A stretch of 64,000 bases of DNA from Solirubrobacter ginsenosidimutans (lineage in GTDB: Bacteria > Actinomycetota > Thermoleophilia > Solirubrobacterales > Solirubrobacteraceae). The notes below the pieces were generated by a model. It did not search any database. It was not told the origin of the DNA and saw only the letters and a list, made by a program, of their open reading frames with translations. This document shows positions 44,973 to 53,593 of this stretch, piece by piece; positions within the stretch are counted from its first letter, which is position 1, and each line of letters opens with the position of its first letter. The translations under genes were made by a program, and so were the position numbers. Location of the stretch: positions 1 through 64,000 of the forward strand of contig NZ_JAPDOD010000020.1 of the NCBI RefSeq assembly GCF_027587205.1, read 5' to 3'.

Positions 44973-46177
44973 GGCCGCTCAAGATCCTGTTCGCCGCGCT
45001 GCTGCTCGCGGGCTGCGGCGGGTCGAGCGGCGGGGGAGCGGCGACGGCGCCCACCGAGAGCGCCGCGGCGACCGCGAGTGGCGGCGGCCAGGCGGCCAAG
45101 AGCACGGCGAAGGCCGCCGCGGTGCGCCTGCAGAAGGTCGGCTCGTTCGACTCACCGGTGTACGTCACGTCCCCGCCGGGGGACACCAGCCGGCTGTTCG
45201 TCGTCGAGCAGGGCGGGAAGGTCCGCGTGATCAAGAACGGCAAGACGCTCGACACCCCGTTCCTCGACGTCAGCGACAAGATCGTGTCCGGCTCCGAGCA
45301 GGGTCTGCTGTCGATCGCGTTCGCACCCGACTACGCGGCCAGCGGGCTCTTCTACGTCTTCTACACGGACACCGACGGCAACGAGACCGTCGTCGAGTAC
45401 CAGCGCAGCTCCGACGACGTGGCCGATGCAGGCTCGGCACGCAAGCTCTTCACGGTGCAGGACCCCGAGCCCAACCACAACGGCGGGCTGCTCCTGTTCG
45501 GCCCCGACAAGCACCTCTACATCGGGATCGGCGACGGCGGCGGCGCCGGCGACCAGCACGGCCCGCGCGGCAACGCCCAGAACCTCGGGACGCTGCTCGG
45601 CAAGATCCTGCGGATCGACCCGAAGGCGAGCGGCGGCAAGCCGTACGCGGTCCCGTCCGACAACCCGTTCGTGAACCGCTCCGGCGCCAAGCCCGAGATC
45701 TACAGCTACGGCCTGCGCAACCCGTGGCGCTTCTCGTTCGACCGCTCGACCGGCGATCTGGCGATCGGCGACGTCGGCCAGAACGAGGTCGAGGAGATCG
45801 ACTTCGTGCGCAAGGGCAAGGGCCGCGGGGCGAACTTCGGCTGGCGGCCCTTCGAGGGCAACGACCGCTTCGCGCCCGGCGAGAGCGCGCCCGGAGCGAT
45901 CAAGCCGGTGATCACCGAGCGCCACGAGGACGGCAACTGCTCGATCACGGGCGGGATCATCATCCGCGACCCGGCGCTCTCGTCGTGGCGCGGGCGCTAC
46001 GTGTTCGGCGACTACTGCCGCGGCGTGATCCAGACCGCGGTGCTCGCGAGCGGCAAGGCGAGCAACCTCACCGACCGCAAGCTGAAGGTCTCACAGCTGT
46101 CGTCCTTCGGGGAGGACGCCCGCGGGCGCGTCTACGCGACCTCGCTCGACGGCCCGGTCTACCGTTTCGTGCAGTGA
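44969..46177 (+). CDS. PQQ-dependent glucose/sorbosone dehydrogenase-like lipoprotein
   Basis: This 402-aa exported lipoprotein has the lipobox LLLAGC (Cys at about 16) and a Gly/Ala-rich spacer to residue 50. The six-bladed beta-propeller of soluble quinoprotein sugar dehydrogenases follows: RLFVVEQGGKVRVIKNGKTL, GLLSIAFAPDYAASGLFYVF, NHNGGLLLFGPDKHLYIGIG, SYGLRNPWRFSFDRSTGDLA and IGDVGQNEVEEIDFV. Catalytic His and quinone-contact regions look intact. GTG 44969 overlaps the upstream gene. Substrate is unknown. Confidence 0.9.
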   Translation: MRPLKILFAALLLAGCGGSSGGGAATAPTESAAATASGGGQAAKSTAKAAAVRLQKVGSFDSPVYVTSPPGDTSRLFVVEQGGKVRVIKNGKTLDTPFLDVSDKIVSGSEQGLLSIAFAPDYAASGLFYVFYTDTDGNETVVEYQRSSDDVADAGSARKLFTVQDPEPNHNGGLLLFGPDKHLYIGIGDGGGAGDQHGPRGNAQNLGTLLGKILRIDPKASGGKPYAVPSDNPFVNRSGAKPEIYSYGLRNPWRFSFDRSTGDLAIGDVGQNEVEEIDFVRKGKGRGANFGWRPFEGNDRFAPGESAPGAIKPVITERHEDGNCSITGGIIIRDPALSSWRGRYVFGDYCRGVIQTAVLASGKASNLTDRKLKVSQLSSFGEDARGRVYATSLDGPVYRFVQ

Positions 46178-46878
46178 TCGAGATCGAGCGCATCCTCGCG
46201 CCCAACCCGGGCCCGCTGACGCTGACCGGGACCAACACGTGGGTCGTCGGCCGCGACCCGGCGTGGGTGGTCGACCCGGGGCCGGTGATCGACGCGCACC
46301 TCGATGCCGTCGCCGCCGCCGTGGCCGAGCGGGGCGGGGCCGGCGGGATCGCGCTCACCCATCGCCATGCCGATCACTCCGAGGGGGTGGACGCCTTGCG
46401 CGAGCGGCTCGGCGGCACCGTCGCGCTCGGCTCGTTCGACAACGTGCTCGAGGGTCACACCTTCGGGCCGTTCGACGTCCTCTACATCCCCGGCCACGCC
46501 GACGATCACCTCGTCTTCGTCGCCGGCAGCGCCGCCTTCACCGGCGACACGGTGCTGGGGCAGGGGAGCGTGTTCGTCAGCGGCCGGCTGCGCGAGTACC
46601 TCGACGGGCTGCGCCGCCTGCGCGCGCTCGAACTCGAGCTGATCCTTCCGGGGCACGGCGATCCGGTCACCGACCCCGCGGCGAAGCTCGACCAGTACCT
46701 CGCCCACCGCGCCGACCGCGAACGCAAGCTGCTGGCCGCGCTGGCCTCGGGGGCGAGCACCGAGGACGAGCTGCTCGACGCCGCGTGGGACGACGCACCG
46801 CCCGAGGTCCGCCAGTTCGCAGCCATCTCCATGCGCACGCACATGGAGAAGCTGCGAGAGGAAGGCCTAGCCCCTTAG
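46174..46878 (+). CDS. Metallo-beta-lactamase fold hydrolase (LACTB2-like)
   Basis: The 234-aa protein has the HxHxDH metal motif (ALTHRHADHSEGVDAL), FTGDTVLGQG (Asp) and LILPGHGDPV (His), plus a C-terminal winged-helix-like region common in the LACTB2 group of endoribonuclease-like hydrolases. The N-terminus NPGPLTLTGTNTWVVG is typical. GTG 46174 overlaps the sugar dehydrogenase stop (GTGA). The 3' end overlaps the convergent dehydrogenase by 12 bp. Confidence 0.88.
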   Translation: MIEIERILAPNPGPLTLTGTNTWVVGRDPAWVVDPGPVIDAHLDAVAAAVAERGGAGGIALTHRHADHSEGVDALRERLGGTVALGSFDNVLEGHTFGPFDVLYIPGHADDHLVFVAGSAAFTGDTVLGQGSVFVSGRLREYLDGLRRLRALELELILPGHGDPVTDPAAKLDQYLAHRADRERKLLAALASGASTEDELLDAAWDDAPPEVRQFAAISMRTHMEKLREEGLAP

Positions 46879-47904
46879 ACGCTCTTGTCCGAGCGCCAGC
46901 GCCGCGGTGAGCGGCGTGGTGCCGGTGGCGGCGGCGGAGTCGAAGATCGTGCGCAGCGAGTCTCCGACGACGCGGACGTTCGTCTCGGCGCGAGCGGGGT
47001 CATAGCCGGACGGCTCGAGCTCGACGCAGATGTTGATGATCCCGCCCGCGTTGCAGACGAAGTCCGGCGCCCAGAGGATGCCGCGCTCCGCGATCTGCGC
47101 CTCGAGCGAGTCGTCGGCCAGCTGGTTGTTCGCCGCGCCGGCGATCGCCTTGCAGCGCAGCGCCGGGACCGTCTCGTCGTTGAGGACGCCGCCGAGCGCG
47201 CAGGGGGCGACCAGGTCGACCTCGGCCGTCATCGCCGAGAGCGGGTCCGTCCAGGTCGCGCCGAGGCGCTCGGCCAGCTCGCGCTTGGACTGGTCGACGT
47301 CGGCGACGACGAGCTCCGCGCCGCCCTCGTGCAGGAGCTCCGCCAGCCGGCCGCCGACGCTGCCCAGGCCGATCACGGCGATGCGGCGGCCGCTGGGGTC
47401 ACCGGTGCCGAACACCCGCTCGAGCGTCGCGCGGACGGCGACCTCGCAGCCGATCGCGGTCCACGGGCTCGGATCGCCGCTCCCCGTGGCCAGACCGGTG
47501 ACGTGCGAGGTCCGGCCGGCGATGACCTCCATGTCCGGCTCGCCCGTGCCGACGTCTTCGGCGGTCAGGTAGTCGCCGCCGAGCGCCTCGACGGTGTCGC
47601 CGAAGTCCTGCAGCACCGCCTCGCGGCGCTCGGGGGAGAGCGGGGGCTCGTCCGGGCGCAGCATGATCACGCCCTTGCCGCCGCCGAGGGGAAGCCCTGC
47701 GACCGCGGCCTTGAAGGTCATTGCGCGCGAGAGGCGCAGCACGTCGCGCACGGCGGCGCGAGCGTCGTCGTAAGTCCACATCCGGCAGCCGCCGAGCGCG
47801 GGGCCGCGAGCCGTCGAATGGACGGCAACCATGGTGAACAGCCCGGACCGGCGACCGCGCCGGACGAGCAGCGATTCGTGTGCGAGTGGCTCTGGGTAGT
47901 CGAT
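46867..47904 (-). CDS. Leu/Phe/Val dehydrogenase family protein (start uncertain)
   Basis: It is an NAD-dependent oxidative deaminase of branched or aromatic amino acids. GPALGGCRMWTYDDARAAVR, FKAAVAGLPLGGGKGVIML (catalytic Lys), the Rossmann motif VIGLGSVGGRLAELL and AGAANNQLAD are conserved. Canonical starts exist only from ATG 47832, which would cut the N-terminus just before the GPALGG loop. The frame is open upstream, and residues IDYPEPLAHESLLVRRGRRS look like the normal family N-terminus, so initiation at ATC 47904 or a CTG at 47841 is inferred. If only canonical starts are accepted, the gene is 46867-47832. Confidence 0.85.
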   Translation of the reverse strand: MDYPEPLAHESLLVRRGRRSGLFTMVAVHSTARGPALGGCRMWTYDDARAAVRDVLRLSRAMTFKAAVAGLPLGGGKGVIMLRPDEPPLSPERREAVLQDFGDTVEALGGDYLTAEDVGTGEPDMEVIAGRTSHVTGLATGSGDPSPWTAIGCEVAVRATLERVFGTGDPSGRRIAVIGLGSVGGRLAELLHEGGAELVVADVDQSKRELAERLGATWTDPLSAMTAEVDLVAPCALGGVLNDETVPALRCKAIAGAANNQLADDSLEAQIAERGILWAPDFVCNAGGIINICVELEPSGYDPARAETNVRVVGDSLRTIFDSAAATGTTPLTAALALGQERLRG

Positions 47905-47999
47905 GCCCGCGAGCCTAGCGGCCGCCCACGGTGCGGACGGTGAAGGCGCGTTAGCGCGCTATGTCAGGGGCCCAACCGGGCGTGCCCCCGATGGCCGGC

Positions 48000-49469
48000 T
48001 CAGCCGCCCGCGGGCGGCGGGGCGTCCACGGGCGCCGGAGCCTCGACTCCACCGCCGGCGGGTGGCGTCGCGGGCTGCTCGGACGTCGTCGCCGGTGCGG
48101 GCGTGGCCTGCGGCGTGTTGGCGATCGGCGCGACGGGAGCGGTCGGCGTCGTCGTCGCGACCGGCGTCGGCGTGACGCTCGCGTCAGGGGCGCGAACGCC
48201 GCCGGACGCGTCCTGCGTGTCGCCCACGGCGGTCGCCACGGGCGTGTCGGGCCGCTCCAGCGCCACCGGGACGGTGGTCACCTTCTTCTCCTTCAGCGCG
48301 CGGGTCTCGGTCGCCGGCTTGGCCTTCCGCTTCGCTGCTGCCGCCGGTGCGGCCGCTGCTGTCGCGTGCGCCGGCGTGAGCGTCGACGGCTGCGGAGCGG
48401 TGCGCACGGGCGCCGAGATCGGCGCGGGCGCGGACTGGGCCGGGCGGCTGTGAACGGTCTTCGTCGCGTGGGCGGGCGCTACGGGCGCCTTCTCGGCGAT
48501 CTGGTGGTTGACCTCGACCGCGCCACCGGTCGCGATCGCCGCGGTGCAGACGACCGCCGCGACCTTGCAGGCCGTCGCGGTCGCGAGGCCGCCACCGGCC
48601 ACCGCGGCACCCGCGCCGCCACCGCCGGCCGCCGCGCCGGCCCCGCCGGCGGCAGAGCCGCCGAGGCCGATCAGCTTGGCCGCGAACGCCAGCGGCCCGA
48701 CGCCGACCGGCGTCAGCGCGGCGAACGAGCGGCGCATGCCGCGCAGCGCGCCGCGGTAGGAGGCGCAGCTGTCGCAGGTGCGCATGTGCTTGCGGGCGCG
48801 TCCGGAAGCCTTGACGCCCTTGTCGTACGCGCGAAGCAGGTCGGCCTGGATCTCGGCGCAGTCGGCGTCACGAGCCTCGGCGGCCTCGACCAGGCCCACG
48901 CGAGCGCGGACCAGGAGGGACTTGACCGCGGGGACCGTCACGTCGAGCGCGTTGGCGAGGTCGGCGTAGGTCATGCCGTCCATCTCGCGCATCAAGAGCG
49001 CGGAGCGCTGCTGCTCCGGGAGCTGGCCGACGTCGGCGACGAGCTGGCGCAGATCGTCGCGGCGCTGGGCCTCCTCGACCGGGTCGTGCAGCGGCTTGCG
49101 GGAGACCTCGAAGATCTCGGCCGCGGGCGGTACCGGGCGGCGCAGATGGTCGATGCAGCGGTTGTGGGCGACGCGGTACAGCCACGCCCGCACGTTCATC
49201 TCGCGGTTGTCGTTGCGCAGCGCCCCGTACGCGCGGACGAAGACGTCCTGCAGCACGTCCTCCGCGTCCTGGCGCGAGCCGGCGGAGAGCATCTGGCGCA
49301 CGTAGGCGAACAACCGCTGGCGGTAGCGGTCGTGGAGGACCCTGAAGGCCTCGTCGTTGCCGCCACGGAAGGCCGCGACCAACTGCTCATCCGAGCGCAG
49401 ACGCAGCAACCCACCGCCAAGTGGGAAGCGGTGCAGTGCTGCGGGGGCGTGTATCGCTGAGGCTTCCAT
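48000..49469 (-). CDS. Sigma-70 family (ECF-like) factor with zinc-finger and membrane extension, second copy of the architecture
   Basis: The 489-aa product contains region 2 (AFRVLHDRYRQRLFAYVRQM; EDVLQDVFVRAYGALRND), region 4 (MDGMTYADLANALDVTVPAV), a zinc-finger-like H-x3-C-x2-C (KHMRTCDSCASYRG), then a Gly/Ala-rich hydrophobic stretch with a TM-like ACKVAAVVCTAAIATGGAV and ~190 residues of Ala/Pro/Thr-rich tail. AGGAG nine bases before ATG 49469 fixes the start; the frame is open far upstream but not sigma-like. It shares only architecture, not close sequence, with 29521-31215. Confidence 0.88.
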   Translation of the reverse strand: MEASAIHAPAALHRFPLGGGLLRLRSDEQLVAAFRGGNDEAFRVLHDRYRQRLFAYVRQMLSAGSRQDAEDVLQDVFVRAYGALRNDNREMNVRAWLYRVAHNRCIDHLRRPVPPAAEIFEVSRKPLHDPVEEAQRRDDLRQLVADVGQLPEQQRSALLMREMDGMTYADLANALDVTVPAVKSLLVRARVGLVEAAEARDADCAEIQADLLRAYDKGVKASGRARKHMRTCDSCASYRGALRGMRRSFAALTPVGVGPLAFAAKLIGLGGSAAGGAGAAAGGGGAGAAVAGGGLATATACKVAAVVCTAAIATGGAVEVNHQIAEKAPVAPAHATKTVHSRPAQSAPAPISAPVRTAPQPSTLTPAHATAAAAPAAAAKRKAKPATETRALKEKKVTTVPVALERPDTPVATAVGDTQDASGGVRAPDASVTPTPVATTTPTAPVAPIANTPQATPAPATTSEQPATPPAGGGVEAPAPVDAPPPAGG

Positions 49470-49560
49470 GAACTGGGGCTCCTGACGCTGCCTTCCCGGC
49501 GACTGTAACTGTACGGGTTGAAGGAAGTTCCGCTCTATAGGTGTACGCCTTCCTCCCCCT

Positions 49561-49971
49561 GTGACCGACTTCCTGCACATTCGTGACGGACTTTCCGTCC
49601 CACTCTCTGAAATCGAAATACGTGCATCGCGGTCTTCAGGTCCCGGAGGGCAGCATGCGAACGTCACCGCCTCACGGATCGAGGCCACCTTCGACGTGCG
49701 CAACTCGAGCGTTCTATCCGAGGCACAGAAAGCGCGGATAAGCGCGAAATTGGGGCCGCGCGTGACCGCCGTCGCGCAGGATGCACGCTCGCAGGCGCGC
49801 AACCGCGAGCTGGCGCTGCAACGGCTCGCACAGCGGCTGCGAGACGCGTTGCACGTTCCCCGACCGCGGACGAAGACGAAGCCGACGGCGGGGAGCAAGC
49901 GTCGTCGCCTGGATGACAAGAAGCGCCGGGGCCAGACCAAGGAAGGGCGCCGCCGCGTCGACGGCGAGTGA
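49561..49971 (+). CDS. arfB: ArfB-like peptidyl-tRNA hydrolase (class I release factor fold)
   Basis: The product (136 aa) rescues stalled ribosomes by hydrolysing peptidyl-tRNA. The catalytic GGQ is in ASRSSGPGGQHANVTASRIE. The C-terminus is a Lys/Arg-rich tail (TKPTAGSKRRRLDDKKRRGQ) that in ArfB threads into the empty mRNA channel. There is no stop-codon-recognition domain. GTG 49561 opens MTDFLHIRDGLSVP. It is divergent from the sigma gene. Confidence 0.92.
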   Translation: MTDFLHIRDGLSVPLSEIEIRASRSSGPGGQHANVTASRIEATFDVRNSSVLSEAQKARISAKLGPRVTAVAQDARSQARNRELALQRLAQRLRDALHVPRPRTKTKPTAGSKRRRLDDKKRRGQTKEGRRRVDGE

Positions 49972-50016
49972 GCGCTCGTTCGCGGTCCGGTTCCTGACCG
50001 CCGGGCACGCGCGGCT

Positions 50017-50724
50017 CTAGAACGGCAGACCGGGCACGACGACGTCGCCGTCCGGCCACGTGGCGCCGTCGCGCAGCGGGCGCCACATCGTGTCGAGCGG
50101 CATGTCGGCGCGCTGCCCGGACGGCTGGCCGGCGTTGACCGGCGCGTGCACGTGCTCGAAGCCGAGCTTGGCGTAGAGGCCGGCGCGGTCAGGGCGGCAG
50201 AAGAGCAGCCCGCGGGTGGGGCCGAGCGTGGCCGCGCGCTCGAGCGCGGCCTCCAGCACCTTGCGGGCGAGGCCTTCGCCGCGGCGCGCGTGGGTGACGA
50301 TGACGCCGCCGAAGCCGACGACGTCGAACCGCTCGTCGCCCGCTTGGGCCGGCGCGACGACCAGGCCCGCGCACGCGATCATCCGCCCGCGGTCGACGAT
50401 GACGATCCGGCGGTCGTGGTCGCGCCAGACCAGCCCGAGGTCGAGGCTCTCGAACGCGTTGACCTCGCCGTCGTGCAGCTCCGCCCGCTCGGCGTCGGTG
50501 TGGTCGCCCTCGAGCTCGACGAGCCGGAGCCGGCCGGCGCCCAGCGGCGGCGGCGCGTGGCGGCGGAGCTCGTCGAAGAGCCGGCGGGTCTCGCGTTCGG
50601 GCTTGACACCGGGGTCGGCGGCGAGTCGGAGCTCCAGTCCCGCGTACTCGGCCAGCGCCGCGGCATAGTCGCCGCGGTCGGCGAGCGCGCGCATCCGCTC
50701 GCGCGTCGCCGCCTCGTCGATCAC
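50017..50724 (-). CDS. GNAT acetyltransferase with BTAD-like N-terminal segment
   Basis: The 235-aa protein has ~60 N-terminal residues (RMRALADRGDYAAALAEYAG, then PGVKPERETRRLFDELRRH) resembling the helical end of bacterial transcriptional activation domains. A GNAT fold follows: DVVGFGGVIVTHARRGEGLA (acetyl-CoA loop as RRGEGLA), then LGFEHVHAPVN. The acceptor is unknown. GTG 50724 overlaps the amidohydrolase stop (GTGA), so both are made together. Confidence 0.75.
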   Translation of the reverse strand: MIDEAATRERMRALADRGDYAAALAEYAGLELRLAADPGVKPERETRRLFDELRRHAPPPLGAGRLRLVELEGDHTDAERAELHDGEVNAFESLDLGLVWRDHDRRIVIVDRGRMIACAGLVVAPAQAGDERFDVVGFGGVIVTHARRGEGLARKVLEAALERAATLGPTRGLLFCRPDRAGLYAKLGFEHVHAPVNAGQPSGQRADMPLDTMWRPLRDGATWPDGDVVVPGLPF

Positions 50725-51545
50725 AACCCGAGCAGCGCGACGGCGTTGTCGCGCAGGACGGCGTTCGCGACGTCTTCGGGGAGCTCGAGCCGGTCGAGCT
50801 CGGTCAGGCAGGCCTCGGGGTCGAACATCGGGTAGTCGGACCCGAAGCAGAACTGGTTGCGCAGCCGGCGCGGGATCTCGCGCCTGACCTCCTCGGGCAG
50901 GTAGCGGTACTTCCAGCCCGAGATGTCCAGGTAGACGTTGGACTTGTGCAGCGCCATCGCGACGGCCTCGAGGTGCCACGGCCAGCCGACGTGGGCGAGC
51001 ACGATCTGCATGTGCGGGTGGCGCGCGGCGATGCGGTCGAGCAGGATCGGCCGCGCGAGGTCGATCCGCAGGCCCTGCCCGCCCGGCTCACCTGCCCCGA
51101 GCCCGCTCGTGCCCGCGTGGGTGAGGAGCACCAGGCCCAGCTCGGCGGCGGCGTCGAAGAACGGGAGGAACCGGTCGTCGCCGGGGTCGAACGCCTGCAT
51201 CGTGGGGTGGAGCTTCAGGCCGCGCAGGCCCAGCTCCGGGAACCGCGCCAGCCGCTCCAGCGCGTCCTCGCGGTTCGGATCGACGCTCCCGAACCCGACG
51301 AATCGCCCATTGGACTCGGCGCAGATCCGCGCGATGTCGGCGTTGTCGAGCTCCTTGCCGCCCGCGTCCCACCCGAGCAGCACACCCACCAGGTCCAGCC
51401 GCTCGTAGAGCTCGAAAAGCTCCTCGACCGTGGTCGGCTGCGGCCTCGACCCGAAGTACCGCTCGATCGAGTCCGCGTAGTGCCCCACGCACCCGCACAC
51501 CCAATCCCCCGTCGGCAGGTGCACGTGCATGTCGATTCCGCGCAT
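50721..51545 (-). CDS. Amidohydrolase 2 family protein (ACMSD-like TIM barrel)
   Basis: The 274-aa metal-dependent hydrolase or decarboxylase starts MRGIDMHVHLPTG with the HxH metal site. GLRGLKLHPTMQAFDPGDDR, LTHAGTSG (His), IVLAHVGWPWHLEAV (His) and FCFGSDYPMFDPEACL (Asp) complete the active site. The exact reaction is undetermined. ATG 51545 is chosen over the longer frame by the family start. It is divergent from the GntR gene across an operator-bearing 43-bp region. Confidence 0.87.
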   Translation of the reverse strand: MRGIDMHVHLPTGDWVCGCVGHYADSIERYFGSRPQPTTVEELFELYERLDLVGVLLGWDAGGKELDNADIARICAESNGRFVGFGSVDPNREDALERLARFPELGLRGLKLHPTMQAFDPGDDRFLPFFDAAAELGLVLLTHAGTSGLGAGEPGGQGLRIDLARPILLDRIAARHPHMQIVLAHVGWPWHLEAVAMALHKSNVYLDISGWKYRYLPEEVRREIPRRLRNQFCFGSDYPMFDPEACLTELDRLELPEDVANAVLRDNAVALLGL

Positions 51546-51569
51546 GGTCGGCACGATACGCGACGCGTG

Positions 51570-51594
51570 TGGCATACTGATATTTCAGATGCCA
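51570..51594. promoter_or_regulatory. GntR-type operator palindrome
   Basis: TGGCATACTGA (51570-51580) and TCAGATGCCA (51585-51594) are inverted arms that match except for one inserted A, centred on TATT. The element overlaps the GntR start codon and lies within the divergent amidohydrolase/GntR promoter region. Auto-repression and shared control of the divergent genes is the natural reading. Confidence 0.65.
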
Positions 51595-52251
51595 GTTCCA
51601 GCCGACAGAGCCGCACTCGAGCGCGATCTCCTGCGCGACCGGGCGTACATCACGCTGCGGGACGCGATCGTCGACGGGACGCTTGCGCCTGGAGAGCGGT
51701 TGCGCGACCAGGAGTTGACCGAGTGGCTCGGGCTCAGCCGCACGCCGGTGCGGGACGCGCTGAGCCGGCTCGAGCAGGACGGGCTGGTGGAGACGGAGCC
51801 GCAGCGGTTCACGCGGGTCGCGCCGCTGGACCGGCGGGCGGCGCGGGACGCGTTCCCGATCGTCGCGGCGATCCACGCGCTGGCGGCCGAGCTCGGCGTG
51901 CCGAAGCTCACGGCCGCCGACCTCGAGGCGATGAGCAACGCCAACGCCCGGTTTGCGAGGGCGCTGAAGGACGTCGACGTCGACGCGGCGCTCGACGCCG
52001 ACGACGCCTTTCACGCCGTCCTGCTGATCGCGAGCGCCAACGTCGAGCTGGTCAAGACCCTGGACCGCCTGATGCCGCGGCTGCGGCGGCTGGAGCGGCT
52101 GCGCTTCGGGTCGCTCGCGGGCCGCGGGTCCGTGCGCCAGCACGACGCGATCCTCGCCGCCGCCGGCCAACACGACGTACATACGACCGCCGAGCGCGTC
52201 AGGGAGAACTGGCTCTCGCTCGGGACCTTGATCGACCGGAGCTTCGAATGA
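51589..52251 (+). CDS. GntR family transcriptional regulator (FCD/VanR type)
   Basis: The 220-aa regulator has an N-terminal winged HTH (ITLRDAIVDGTLAPGERLRD; EWLGLSRTPVRDALSRLEQD) and a helical FCD effector domain (DDAFHAVLLIASANVELVKT, and HDAILAAAGQHD with metal-site His). ATG 51589 starts MPVPADRAALERDLL; the longer frame runs through the operator. It is translationally coupled (ATGA) to the SHMT-like gene. Confidence 0.92.
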   Translation: MPVPADRAALERDLLRDRAYITLRDAIVDGTLAPGERLRDQELTEWLGLSRTPVRDALSRLEQDGLVETEPQRFTRVAPLDRRAARDAFPIVAAIHALAAELGVPKLTAADLEAMSNANARFARALKDVDVDAALDADDAFHAVLLIASANVELVKTLDRLMPRLRRLERLRFGSLAGRGSVRQHDAILAAAGQHDVHTTAERVRENWLSLGTLIDRSFE

Positions 52252-53582
52252 CGGCCATCGCACCCCCCGACATCCACGACGCCAACACGCTGGCCGCCGC
52301 GCGGGCGCTGCTCGACGCCGCCGGCGACCCGCGGCAGATGCAGCAGGAGGTGCTCGCCGCGGTCGCGCGCAACGAGCAGTGGCGCGGCCGGGAGTGCATC
52401 AACCTGCTCGCGCCCGAGGCGCTGATGAGCCCGACCGTCCGGCAGCTGCTGAGCGCCGAGGTCGGCCAGCGCGCCGCCGAGGGCCACATCGGCCCGGTCA
52501 ACCGCTGGTTCGCGGGGACGAAGCACATCGACGAGATCGAGTCGCTCTGCGTCGAATTGCTGAAGCGCCTGTTCAAGAGCAACTACGCCGAGCACCGGCT
52601 GGTGGCGTCGATGATCGGCAACATGGCGGTCTACGCCGGGCTGACCGAGCCTGGCGACGCCGTGATGACGATCCCGCAGCCGGTCGGCGGGCACAGCTCG
52701 AACCGCCACGACGGCCCCGCCGGCATCCGCGGCCTGAACATCGTCGACGTCCCGTTCGACGCGACCGAGCTCGAGGTCGACCTGCCCGCCTTCGAACGCG
52801 TGGGCAAGCAGACCCGCCCGAAGCTGATCGCGCTCGGCGCCTCGATGACCCTCTTCCCGCTGCCGGTGCGCGAGATCGCCGCGATCGCCGACGAGTGGGG
52901 CGGCAAGGTCTTCTTCGACGGCGCCCACCAGCTCGGGTTGATCGCCGGCGGCCAGTTCCAGGACCCGCTGGCCGAGGGCGCCGCGGTGATGACCGGCAGC
53001 GCCGGCAAGACCTTCAGCGGCCCGCAGTCGGGCGTGATGGCCTGGAACGACCCGGAGCTGACGCCGCCGTTGCTGGACGCCGTCTTCCCCGCGCTCGCCG
53101 CCACCCACCAGGTCAACCGCGTCGCCGCGCTCGCCGCCGCCGCGGCCGAGCTGCTCGCGTTCGGCCAGGAGTACATGGCGGCGGTCGTGAGCAACGCGCA
53201 GACGCTCGCCCACGCGCTGCACACCCGCGGCGTCCCCGTCCTCGGCGCGCACAAGGGCTACACCCGCACCCACCAGGTGATCGCCGACGTGCGCGAGTTC
53301 GGCGGCGGGCTCGACGTCGCCCACCGCCTGGCGACGGCCAACCTGATCACCAACAAGAACCTGCTCCCCAACGACGAGGCCACCGACTGGGACCGTCCGA
53401 GCGGCTTGCGGATCGGCACCACCGAGGTCACCCGCCTCGGCATGGGCGAGGTCGAGATGCGCGCGATCGCCGACATGATCGCCGGCGTGCTCGTCGAAGG
53501 CCGCGACCCGGAGCACGTCCGCGAAGAGGCGAAGGAGCTGCGCGCGGGTCACCAGCGCATCCACTTCTGCTTCAGCGAATAA
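52248..53582 (+). CDS. Serine hydroxymethyltransferase-like PLP enzyme
   Basis: The 444-aa aspartate-aminotransferase-fold protein is most like the SHMT/beta-eliminating lyase group. Features include NLLAPEALMSPTVRQLLSAE, HIGPVNRWFAGTKHIDEIES, the PLP-contacting FFDGAHQLGLIAGGQF, and the Schiff-base Lys254 in TGSAGKTFSGPQSG. Normal SHMT has THKTLRGPRGG here, so the active-site loop differs, and the tetrahydrofolate pocket is not evident. A retro-aldolase or related C-C lyase is possible. The ATG overlaps the GntR stop; the E1-like gene follows 11 bp later. Confidence 0.82.
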   Translation: MTAIAPPDIHDANTLAAARALLDAAGDPRQMQQEVLAAVARNEQWRGRECINLLAPEALMSPTVRQLLSAEVGQRAAEGHIGPVNRWFAGTKHIDEIESLCVELLKRLFKSNYAEHRLVASMIGNMAVYAGLTEPGDAVMTIPQPVGGHSSNRHDGPAGIRGLNIVDVPFDATELEVDLPAFERVGKQTRPKLIALGASMTLFPLPVREIAAIADEWGGKVFFDGAHQLGLIAGGQFQDPLAEGAAVMTGSAGKTFSGPQSGVMAWNDPELTPPLLDAVFPALAATHQVNRVAALAAAAAELLAFGQEYMAAVVSNAQTLAHALHTRGVPVLGAHKGYTRTHQVIADVREFGGGLDVAHRLATANLITNKNLLPNDEATDWDRPSGLRIGTTEVTRLGMGEVEMRAIADMIAGVLVEGRDPEHVREEAKELRAGHQRIHFCFSE

Positions 53583-53593
53583 CCTCTCACCCG

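Noticed and set aside
48000..49940. Sigma-fusion protein starting at 49940
   Set aside because: The first ~157 codons are antisense to arfB and not sigma-like; AGGAG before ATG 49469 decides.
52379..53593. In-frame N-terminal extension of the E1-like protein through the SHMT-like gene
   Set aside because: The extension is Arg/Pro-rich shadow; the E1 family begins at ATG 53594.
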